Assembly (NCBI GenBank): GCA_017508285.1
Contig: JAFVZG010000009.1
Location: forward strand, 1 to 51,202
Source: Lentisphaeria bacterium
Lineage (GTDB): Bacteria; Verrucomicrobiota; Lentisphaeria; Victivallales; Victivallaceae
DNA length: 51,202 nt
Direction: 5' to 3'
This document shows positions 26,498 to 33,306 of the stretch, one piece after another; positions within the stretch are counted from its first letter, which is position 1, and each line of letters starts with the position of its first letter. Position numbers and translations under genes: made by a program. The notes under the pieces are model-generated. The model was not told the DNA's origin and did not search any database. It saw nothing but the letters and a program-made list of their open reading frames with translations.

Positions 26498-26526
26498 GCC
26501 CTGCCGGATTGCAGGGCGTTTTTTTT
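26498..26526 (+). terminator. Terminator of the acyl-CoA ligase/PFOR operon
   Basis: Perfect 7-bp stem GCCCTGC (26498-26504) with GCAGGGC (26511-26517), six-base loop, then eight T. Confidence 0.92.
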
Positions 26527-26570
26527 ACCATATCATTAATGATTTATTCAGCGGTTTTTCGGTTGAAGTC

Positions 26571-26598
26571 TTGTAAAAATATTTTTTTGGAGTATATT
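26571..26598 (+). promoter_or_regulatory. Promoter of proA
   Basis: TTGTAA (26571-26576), 16 bp, TATATT (26593-26598), about 35 bp before the proA start. Confidence 0.6.
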
Positions 26599-26632
26599 AC
26601 GCTGACTTGTAATAATTATTATCAGAGGTGAG

Positions 26633-27898
26633 ATGATGGAGATCAGTGAGATAAAAGAGGTTCTGGAACATATCGGAAAGAAAGCCCGCCGGGCGGCTGC
26701 GGCTTTGGCAGTTTTGCCGGCGGAAGCAAAGGTCGTATGTTTGAATCAGATGGCAGACGGATTGATCGCCGGTTCTGCATGTATCATGCAGGCCAATCAA
26801 AAAGACATAGACAATGCCAGACGCAATGGCATGGATGAGGCTAAAATAGATCGTTTAAAACTTACCGCAGAACGGATAAGCGCAATGGCAGACGGATTGA
26901 GACAGGTCGCTTCTCAAGAAGATCCGGTCGGCAGGATACTGGGGGAAAACATCCGCCCCAATGGTCTTGTTATAACCAAAGTATCTGTTCCATTCGGAGT
27001 GATCGGTATAATTTACGAGGCCCGCCCAAATGTTACTGCTGATGCCGCCGGAATTTGTATAAAAGCCGGTAACGCAGTTATTCTGCGCGGTGGGAAAGAA
27101 GCTTTTGAAAGCAATACGGCGATAGCCGGTATTTTGAACCGGGCAGCAGCGCAAACCGGTTTGCCTGATGGGGTGGTGCAGTTGATTCCGTGGACTGACC
27201 GGGAAGCGGTTAAATTGATGCTGAAAATGGATCGCTATATTGATTTGGTGATTCCCCGCGGCGGTGAAAGTTTGATACGGACTGTGGTAGCAGAGGCGAC
27301 AATGCCTGTTTTAAAGCACTATAAGGGTGTGTGTCACCTTTTTGTCGATGCTGAATGTGATCGGGAAGCCGCGGTGAATATCATCATCAATGCCAAATGT
27401 TCGCGTCCTGCAGTTTGCAATGCTCTGGAAACGCTTTTGATCGATAAAAGTATATTGCCGGAATTCGCTCCGATGTTAGCCGGGGCATTGAGTAAGAAAG
27501 GCGTGGAAATGCGTGGTGATGGAGAATTCTGCCGTGTCGTTCCGGAAGCACTCCCGGCATCAGAAGAGGATTATTACGCCGAGTATCTTTCTCTGATACT
27601 GGCAATCAAAACCGTAGACGGGGTGGAAGAGGCTGTGGAACATATTAATACTTACGGTTCACGGCACAGTGACGGAATAATTTCAAAAATTGATGAAAAT
27701 ATCGCATATTTTACTGCCAATACCGATTCATCTACGGTTTATGTCAACGCTTCCACCCGTTTTACCGACGGCGGTGAATTCGGTATGGGAGCGGAGATCG
27801 GCATCAGTACTGATAAACTTCATGCACGGGGACCGATGGGGGCTGACGAATTGACGACATACAAGTATATTGTGCGCGGCAATGGTCAAATCAGGTAA
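26633..27898 (+). CDS. proA: Gamma-glutamyl phosphate reductase
   Basis: Second enzyme of proline synthesis: NADPH reduction of gamma-glutamyl phosphate to glutamate semialdehyde. The 421-residue length is normal. Signatures include VPFGVIGIIYEARPNVTADAA, GNAVILRGGKEAFESN, the catalytic Cys in RPAVCNALETLL, and FTDGGEFGMGAEIGISTDKLHARGP near the end. Two adjacent ATG codons (26633 and 26636) follow GAGGTGAG; the second has the better spacing. proB is not next to it, so the pathway genes are split. Monocistronic by appearance, with its own promoter, and the V-ATPase pair has a separate one. Confidence 0.97.
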   Translation: MMEISEIKEVLEHIGKKARRAAAALAVLPAEAKVVCLNQMADGLIAGSACIMQANQKDIDNARRNGMDEAKIDRLKLTAERISAMADGLRQVASQEDPVGRILGENIRPNGLVITKVSVPFGVIGIIYEARPNVTADAAGICIKAGNAVILRGGKEAFESNTAIAGILNRAAAQTGLPDGVVQLIPWTDREAVKLMLKMDRYIDLVIPRGGESLIRTVVAEATMPVLKHYKGVCHLFVDAECDREAAVNIIINAKCSRPAVCNALETLLIDKSILPEFAPMLAGALSKKGVEMRGDGEFCRVVPEALPASEEDYYAEYLSLILAIKTVDGVEEAVEHINTYGSRHSDGIISKIDENIAYFTANTDSSTVYVNASTRFTDGGEFGMGAEIGISTDKLHARGPMGADELTTYKYIVRGNGQIR

Positions 27899-27922
27899 TT
27901 CGGATATTTTAATTAAAAGAAC

Positions 27923-27951
27923 TTGAAATTTTTCAGCAGAAGTGTTATATT
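27923..27951 (+). promoter_or_regulatory. Promoter of the V-ATPase I-K pair
   Basis: TTGAAA (27923-27928), exactly 17 bp, TATATT (27946-27951), 37 bp before the subunit I start. Confidence 0.75.
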
Positions 27952-27987
27952 TTACTGTTGTCAAGTTATTCAGGAAGAGAGTTTTTT

Positions 27988-29802
27988 ATGATCGTACCGA
28001 TGAAAAAAGTAACACTTCTGGTTATGCAGAGTGAGCGCGAAAGTGCATTGACTGTATTGCGTGATCTTGGTGTGATGCAGATCGAATTCGGTGATCATGA
28101 CTCGGTTTCCTCTACTACGGCATCCGCATTTGAGCAGTTGAACCGGTTGAAGCATATTTACGGGAGCTTGGAGCAAATAGCTGCTGATCGGCAAATGAGC
28201 GGAAATGATCTCCCGTGTGCAGCGGAAAATGCCGCTGATTTGGCAAAAAAGGTTGTAACATATCAGGAACGCCTTGCTGCGCTTGATGCAGAAATATCTG
28301 ATATCCGGAGACGCTTGGAGGCATTGGATGTCTGGGGCGAATTCGACAGGGATCTTTTTGACGGGATCCTGAATTCCGGTATCGATATTCAGTTGTGTCT
28401 CGGCAGCAATGATGATCTGCGAATGGCGCAAAGCATGGAAAACTGCCGTTGTGAAGTCATCAATCGTACTAAAGGCAAGATCGCATTTGCAGTGATTTCT
28501 CTGGAAAAGACCGATATTGAATGTCTGCCGGTGATTTCGTTATCCAAAGATGATGATCCTAAAAAATTGAAGCAAAAACTGCAGGTGGATCTGGATGAAA
28601 AGTCATCGGTGGAAAAAGAGTTGGTCGCATGTGCCGGAAAACGGGGATTGATTGCCGCGGAAATTGAAGAAAAGAGTGCACTGTGGGAGTTTTGCAGGGT
28701 ACGAGATTCAATCGGCGAATATGGTGAGATCGCAGTATTAAACGGATTTGTTCCTGAACCGCAGATGCAGAAACTTGTTGAAACTGCCAACGATCAGGGC
28801 TGGGGATTGGCATTCCGCGATCCTTATGAGGATGAAGAGGTGCCGGTTCTGTTGAAAAATAATCGCTTTACCCGTATAATCAAGCCGCTCTTTGATTTTC
28901 TCGGGATTGTTCCGGGATACCGTGAAATCGACATTTCCGGAGCAGTGCTGATTTTCTTTACGATCTTCTATGCTATTATCATCGGTGATGCCGGTTATGG
29001 TATCGTTTTCGGAATCGTTTCACTTGCCGGTTTGCGTTTATCCCGCAAGCATCCGGGATTGCTTGCTCCGATGCGGCTGTTACTGATTTTAAGTATTGCA
29101 GCAACAGTATGGGGGGCTTTGTGCGGAAGTTGGTTCGGTTTGTCGGTTATTCCCGGCACGAATAAGGCGATTCCGGCATTGGAGTGTTTCCGGGATTTTT
29201 CAGCCAGCAGTGCCAAACAGGCAAACATTCAGTTTTTCTGCTTTATTCTGGCAGTAATTCAGTTATCCGCCGGTAGAATTTGGCGGGCACTGAAAGAAGG
29301 TAATTTCAGGGCATTCGGTCAGCATTTGGGGTGGATGCTGATAATTTGGGGAAACTTCTTTTTGACCGTCCGCTTGATCGTGTACCCGGGAGAATTTCCG
29401 CAATTCATGTATATCCTATATGGTGTCGGATTGCTGATGGTTATGATCTGTGGTGTGAATTGGAAACAGGCATCGGATGTTTTTCAATTTCCATTCGATA
29501 TTATTGGCAGTTTTACCGATGTGTTGAGTTATATCCGTTTATTTGCAGTAGGTCTTGCCGGTGCCTGTATCGCCGGAAGTTTTAACGGTATGGCTTTTGA
29601 TCTGTGCAAGGTTTCCGCCTGGCTGCTGCCTGCCGGAATATTAGTGGCATTGGTCGGGCATGCGTTGAATATTGCCCTGGCATTGTTAAGTGTATTGGTG
29701 CATGCTGTGCGTCTTAATACTTTGGAGTTTTCCAATCATACCGGGTTATCCTGGAGTGGACAAAGTTTTAATCCTTTCAAATCAAATAAAAAACAGGAGT
29801 AA
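27988..29802 (+). CDS. ntpI: V-type ATP synthase subunit I
   Basis: Stator/ion-channel membrane subunit (subunit a equivalent) of the V/A-type ATPase, about 604 residues. The N-terminal ~310 residues are the soluble coiled-coil arm, starting IVPMKKVTLLVMQ, with heptad-rich Glu/Lys segments. The C-terminal half has about seven membrane helices, including IIIGDAGYGIVFG, the region SYIRLFAVGLAGACIA with the Arg next to the ring, and GHALNIALALLSVLVHAVRLNTLEF. I chose ATG 27988, six bases after AGGAAGAGAG. The gene is followed after six bases by subunit K. The A, B, D, E, C, F and G subunits are not in the window. Confidence 0.93.
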   Translation: MIVPMKKVTLLVMQSERESALTVLRDLGVMQIEFGDHDSVSSTTASAFEQLNRLKHIYGSLEQIAADRQMSGNDLPCAAENAADLAKKVVTYQERLAALDAEISDIRRRLEALDVWGEFDRDLFDGILNSGIDIQLCLGSNDDLRMAQSMENCRCEVINRTKGKIAFAVISLEKTDIECLPVISLSKDDDPKKLKQKLQVDLDEKSSVEKELVACAGKRGLIAAEIEEKSALWEFCRVRDSIGEYGEIAVLNGFVPEPQMQKLVETANDQGWGLAFRDPYEDEEVPVLLKNNRFTRIIKPLFDFLGIVPGYREIDISGAVLIFFTIFYAIIIGDAGYGIVFGIVSLAGLRLSRKHPGLLAPMRLLLILSIAATVWGALCGSWFGLSVIPGTNKAIPALECFRDFSASSAKQANIQFFCFILAVIQLSAGRIWRALKEGNFRAFGQHLGWMLIIWGNFFLTVRLIVYPGEFPQFMYILYGVGLLMVMICGVNWKQASDVFQFPFDIIGSFTDVLSYIRLFAVGLAGACIAGSFNGMAFDLCKVSAWLLPAGILVALVGHALNIALALLSVLVHAVRLNTLEFSNHTGLSWSGQSFNPFKSNKKQE

Positions 29803-29808
29803 AAGATT

Positions 29809-30264
29809 ATGGAAATGAGCGTAATGCAATCATTGGCGATCGGTGTCGGCTATGTCGCTGTCGGTTTGGCAGCAGTCGGTTCAGCGATCGGAGCCGGTCT
29901 TGCCGGTTCAGCGGCAATCGGGGCGTGGAAAAAATGTTATCAGCAGGGCAAGGCTGCTCCGTTTCTGTTGATCGCTATGGTCGGAGCTCCTCTTTCGCAG
30001 ACGATTTATGCCATGTTGATGATGGTGCTTTCCAAACAGGCGATCGTTGAAAAACCGCAATTTGCACTTGCTTATGTCTGCATGGGATTGCTGGGAGGTA
30101 TTGCTCAGATGGGATCGGCTATCTTTCAGGGGAAATGCGGAGCTGCCGGTTGTATCTCTTTCGCTGAAACCGGCAAAGGATTTGCCAACTATCTGATTGT
30201 ACTCGGAGTGGTTGAAACCTGTGCTATTTTTGCTCTGGTATTTTCCTTTATGGCTATGCCGTAA
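29809..30264 (+). CDS. ntpK: V-type ATP synthase subunit K (ion-binding proteolipid)
   Basis: Ring proteolipid of 151 residues made of two fused two-helix hairpins (GSAIGAGLAGSAAIGAW in the first, GLLGGIAQMGSAIFQGK in the second). The carboxylate that carries the ion is Glu136 in VVETCAI; only the second hairpin has it, as usual for K subunits. Aligned with the Na+-binding E. hirae NtpK, the other ligands are conserved too: Ser63-Gln64 in APLSQT for Thr64-Gln65, and Gln107 in IFQGK for Gln110. This supports Na+ rather than H+ coupling. It follows subunit I by six bases and ends at a terminator. Confidence 0.93.
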   Translation: MEMSVMQSLAIGVGYVAVGLAAVGSAIGAGLAGSAAIGAWKKCYQQGKAAPFLLIAMVGAPLSQTIYAMLMMVLSKQAIVEKPQFALAYVCMGLLGGIAQMGSAIFQGKCGAAGCISFAETGKGFANYLIVLGVVETCAIFALVFSFMAMP

Positions 30265-30281
30265 TAAAAATCTCAAAGATG

Positions 30282-30319
30282 GGTCGGAGACCGCAAAAGG
30301 TATTCCGGCCTGTTTTTTT
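30282..30319 (+). terminator. Terminator after subunit K, abutting lplA
   Basis: GGTCGGAGACC (30282-30292) pairs imperfectly with GGTATTCCGGCC (30299-30310), then seven T. The lplA ATG lies only eight bases after the T-run. Confidence 0.7.
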
Positions 30320-30327
30320 ATACACTT

Positions 30328-31311
30328 ATGAAAATTTTGCTTAATCCATCATTTGATCCGGCATACAATCTGGCCCTGGAAGAGTTACTGGCTTCCGAAT
30401 ATCCGGAGGAAGCATTGATGCTCTGGCGGAATGCCCCGGCGATTATCGTCGGGTGCAATCAAAATACTGAGGCTGAGATCAATGCAGAGACTGTGCGCAA
30501 ACTAGGGATTCCGGTTATACGCCGGATAACCGGTGGCGGAGCCGTTTATCATGATACCGGCAACATCAATTATACGATCGTTGCCAATGATCGCCAACTT
30601 GAAGCTGAAGCGTTTGCGCGTAATGCATCCGTAATAATAAAAGTGCTTGAGAAAATGGGATTGGAAGCCGGATTTTTCGGAAGGAATGATATTTTGCTTG
30701 ATGGCAGAAAAATTTCCGGAAGTGCCAAAAGTGTGCTGAAAAACCGCACATTGTTTCATGGTACATTGCTGTTTGATGCCGAGTTGAGTGTTTTATCTCA
30801 AGTTCTCACTCCGGATGTAGATAAAATTCGGGCAAAAGGGATAAAATCGGTGCGTTCAAGAGTCGCCAATATACGGGAATATCTGCCGATGTGGGATGAA
30901 GATGAGTTTTTATGCCATTTAAGTTCCGGATTGAGAAAAGAGTTGGGAGAAGGGGAATTTACACCTATCCCGGAAGAATTAAGCATCAAAGCATCAAAAC
31001 TTGCGGTTGACAAGTACCGGTCATGGGAGTGGAATTACGGTTCAAGAATGCCTTATAATTACCGGCAGAAGGGGCGTTTTTCTTCCGGAAGTGTGGAAAT
31101 CGCATTCAATGTTTCAGATAACCGGATTTGTGATTTGAATATCAGCGGTGATTTTTTCGGCAGACTTCCTGTAACGGAACTTGCTGAAAAATTAAACGGC
31201 ACTCTTTCCCGGTTTGATAATATTGCCGGGAAAGTTGCCGCTATTGATATTGATGAATATATTTCCGGTATGAGCGTAAACGAGTTTATGACTCTTTTCC
31301 GATTGAGTTGA
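30328..31311 (+). CDS. lplA: Lipoate-protein ligase A
   Basis: Attaches lipoate to E2 or GcvH proteins through lipoyl-AMP. The 327 residues include the N-terminal NPSFDPAYNLALEELL, the core RRITGGGAVYHDTGNINYTI, the lysine region GRKISGSAKSVLKNRTLFHGTLL, and VRSRVANI. The C-terminal ~90 residues form the small accessory domain of the E. coli-type bipartite enzyme. The N-terminus fits homologues so the ATG start is secure, yet no ribosome site precedes it: the upstream bases are the T-run of a terminator. Its stop lies four bases from the stop of the convergent CBM9-like gene. Confidence 0.94.
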   Translation: MKILLNPSFDPAYNLALEELLASEYPEEALMLWRNAPAIIVGCNQNTEAEINAETVRKLGIPVIRRITGGGAVYHDTGNINYTIVANDRQLEAEAFARNASVIIKVLEKMGLEAGFFGRNDILLDGRKISGSAKSVLKNRTLFHGTLLFDAELSVLSQVLTPDVDKIRAKGIKSVRSRVANIREYLPMWDEDEFLCHLSSGLRKELGEGEFTPIPEELSIKASKLAVDKYRSWEWNYGSRMPYNYRQKGRFSSGSVEIAFNVSDNRICDLNISGDFFGRLPVTELAEKLNGTLSRFDNIAGKVAAIDIDEYISGMSVNEFMTLFRLS

Positions 31312-31315
31312 TCCG

Positions 31316-31957
31316 TTATTTGATTATCAAATCGGCAAAATAGTCTGGATTGCTGGCAATACCGGGATGTTGAGGGTAACAGCTTGTTTCTTTTTCAGGA
31401 AGGAATCTGGAATAGTTCCGCCTTACGATCATGACTTTCCATTGATCTTTGGCGTTAAGGCTCAAACCTTTTGCTTTGAAAAGATCCTGCGGGATGGTCA
31501 CTTCACAGTGCCAATTGCCTTGGGTAATAGCATTTTTTACTGAAAATCCCGGTTTTTCTTTAAGTTCCGGATAGAACATTCTTCCTGCACCGGGGTGAAG
31601 GAAACAGGAGCGTTTCCCGTTGGGGGAAACGATGAATTCCCAAAGCCAGGTGTCTTTTTCGGATTTTAGCAGAATGGTAACGCTGTCACCGGATGAACTG
31701 AGATTGCCCTGATCTTTTTCAGCTTCATTGAATATATCTGAATCGATCATATCCAAAATAAATTTTAAAGTTTTTCCATCGCATTCAACTTTCACCTTTC
31801 CTCCTTCAACCGGGCGACAGTTGAAGTCTTCTGCGCGTTTAACGGTGACACGAAAGTTTTCCGCTTCTCCGCATACCAGCGCACGACGGACAAAAACTTT
31901 GGCATCCAGAGTAAAAATTGCGAATGCTGCAGTGAGCATGATCAATACTTTTTTCAT
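31316..31957 (-). CDS. Secreted CBM9-like (DOMON-fold) protein, paralog 2
   Basis: 213 residues with an N-terminal signal peptide (KKVLIMLTAAFAIFTLDA). The rest resembles family-9 carbohydrate-binding-like domains found alone in many Lentisphaerota and Planctomycetota proteins: DMIDSDIFNEAEKDQ, GDSVTILLKSE, WLWEFIVSPNGKR, WHCEVTIPQDLF. It is a clear paralog of the preceding gene: both end in a pattern W-K/R-[MI]..R.NYSR[FY]L.E.E.S..PQ..G followed by YFA. A ribosome site AAAGGAG lies 11 bases before ATG. It ends the long minus-strand run from znuA. Ligand unknown; sugar binding is only a family-level guess. Confidence 0.7.
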   Translation of the reverse strand: MKKVLIMLTAAFAIFTLDAKVFVRRALVCGEAENFRVTVKRAEDFNCRPVEGGKVKVECDGKTLKFILDMIDSDIFNEAEKDQGNLSSSGDSVTILLKSEKDTWLWEFIVSPNGKRSCFLHPGAGRMFYPELKEKPGFSVKNAITQGNWHCEVTIPQDLFKAKGLSLNAKDQWKVMIVRRNYSRFLPEKETSCYPQHPGIASNPDYFADLIIK

Positions 31958-31978
31958 AATAAAACAGTCTCCTTTTAT

Positions 31979-32734
31979 TTATTGAAGTTCTATTTCTGCA
32001 AAATATTTCAGATTATGGTACCCACCGACGGTTTGAGGGAAGCTGGAAAACTCCAATTCGCTGAGATAGCGGCTGTAATTATATCTTGCCGTTTGTATCC
32101 GCCACTTTTCGCCTTTGGCAAAAGGGACTGTGCCGGCAGGATGATCTTTTGTGAGGTGCGGGCGATTCAATTCTGCGGTCGGTATCGCAATCAGCATTTG
32201 ATAACCTTGATCCCGATCGGAACAGTTATTGAATGTTCCGTTGATACGGGAGAATACTTTTATTCCAGATTCCACATGGCGGAAACTCGATGGTATACCG
32301 ACCGTACCTTTGCCGGAGAAATAAAATCTGGTATTCAAGTTGTTGGGAGTGCCGTAAATTTCCCAGTAGTAATTGGCATTTACCGGCTTGATAAATACTT
32401 CCACCAGATCTCCGTTACGGTAATGATGCTCGCCGTTGACGGTGCCAAAATTCATGATATCCGAGTCGATATAGTCGGTAAACACATAGAGATAGTTGTC
32501 ATCGTAGAGATATTTTACGGTTCCTGTTTCCGAGGCCCGGCAATGGATATCTGACGGAGAATAAATCAATGTCATCAACTCATAGGCTTGACTGTTTTTC
32601 CATGCCGGATCGTTTATACCGTTTTTTAAGTCGAAGTTTTTCACCTTTTGTACCGGGATCGTCGGACGGAAACAATCCGCACCGGCGACTGTTATGGCAG
32701 CAGCAAGGATGGGCAACAGTAATAATTTTTTCAT
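31979..32734 (-). CDS. Secreted CBM9-like (DOMON-fold) protein, paralog 1
   Basis: 251 residues starting with a signal peptide (KKLLLLPILAAAITVAGA). The mature part begins DCFRPTIPVQKVKNFDLKNG, then has beta-strand features of CBM9-like domains: LYDDNYLYVFTDYIDSDIM, GDLVEVFIKPVNANYYWEI, GYQMLIAIPTAEL. The ATG (32734) shares one base with the stop of the lipoprotein gene upstream (TAATG), and GGGAGA lies seven bases before it; the longer frame to 32794 runs into the upstream gene. Paralogous to the 213-residue gene 21 bases downstream. Probably extracytoplasmic, possibly partner of the lipoprotein. Confidence 0.75.
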   Translation of the reverse strand: MKKLLLLPILAAAITVAGADCFRPTIPVQKVKNFDLKNGINDPAWKNSQAYELMTLIYSPSDIHCRASETGTVKYLYDDNYLYVFTDYIDSDIMNFGTVNGEHHYRNGDLVEVFIKPVNANYYWEIYGTPNNLNTRFYFSGKGTVGIPSSFRHVESGIKVFSRINGTFNNCSDRDQGYQMLIAIPTAELNRPHLTKDHPAGTVPFAKGEKWRIQTARYNYSRYLSELEFSSFPQTVGGYHNLKYFAEIELQ

Positions 32735-33306
32735 TAAAATTCTCCCATTGGCTTTTCTTTGTGAAATACTTGCAGAATATCTACGTCGCTGCATAAATCC
32801 AGTGAAGCAAGGTTTATTTTTGCCTTGATAAAATAACGGCGCATTTTACCGGGAGAAACCCGGAGCTTTTCAATAAAAGGCAACTGCTTCACCACCATGA
32901 CCCGGTTGCCCGGCATCAATATCAACGGATGATGGAATATCGGCTGCTTGAGCACGGGAGCTAATTCTATCCAGTTATCCGGGGATGGTTCTTTCATGCC
33001 GGTAAGGTATGGCTGAATGAAAAGCGTGATATTGTCGTTTTCATTGCTGTACCACTCGGAAATAGTTTTTTTGCTGTTTCCGGTATAGATCAGAGAGTAT
33101 ATCAACTCTGCTTTTTCTCCCGCCGGAAGATCTTTTTTGCCGGTTAATTTAAGTGTGAGATTTTTTGCTGAAACCGGAGAATATTTTTTTGCACCATCCG
33201 GAACCCCCATTGCCAATTTCATTGGAGGTGGTTCTGTACGCCGGCATCCGGCGGCACAGAATAAAACGGTTGCAAGCAGGGCAGGGAGTAGTGAAGTTCG
33301 TTTCAT
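32734..33306 (-). CDS. Lipoprotein of unknown function
   Basis: 190 residues with a lipoprotein signal peptide (lipobox LFCAAGC, Cys at about 21). The mature part is beta-rich; a stretch such as LTLKLTGKKDLPAGEKAELIY suggests an Ig-like or transglutaminase-type accessory fold, but I do not recognise a family. Its ATG overlaps the dnaG stop (ATGA), with AGGAG nine bases upstream, and its own stop overlaps the next start by one base. It is thus translationally coupled on both sides. Likely anchored in the cell envelope and working with the two CBM9-like proteins after it. Confidence 0.7.
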   Translation of the reverse strand: MKRTSLLPALLATVLFCAAGCRRTEPPPMKLAMGVPDGAKKYSPVSAKNLTLKLTGKKDLPAGEKAELIYSLIYTGNSKKTISEWYSNENDNITLFIQPYLTGMKEPSPDNWIELAPVLKQPIFHHPLILMPGNRVMVVKQLPFIEKLRVSPGKMRRYFIKAKINLASLDLCSDVDILQVFHKEKPMGEF

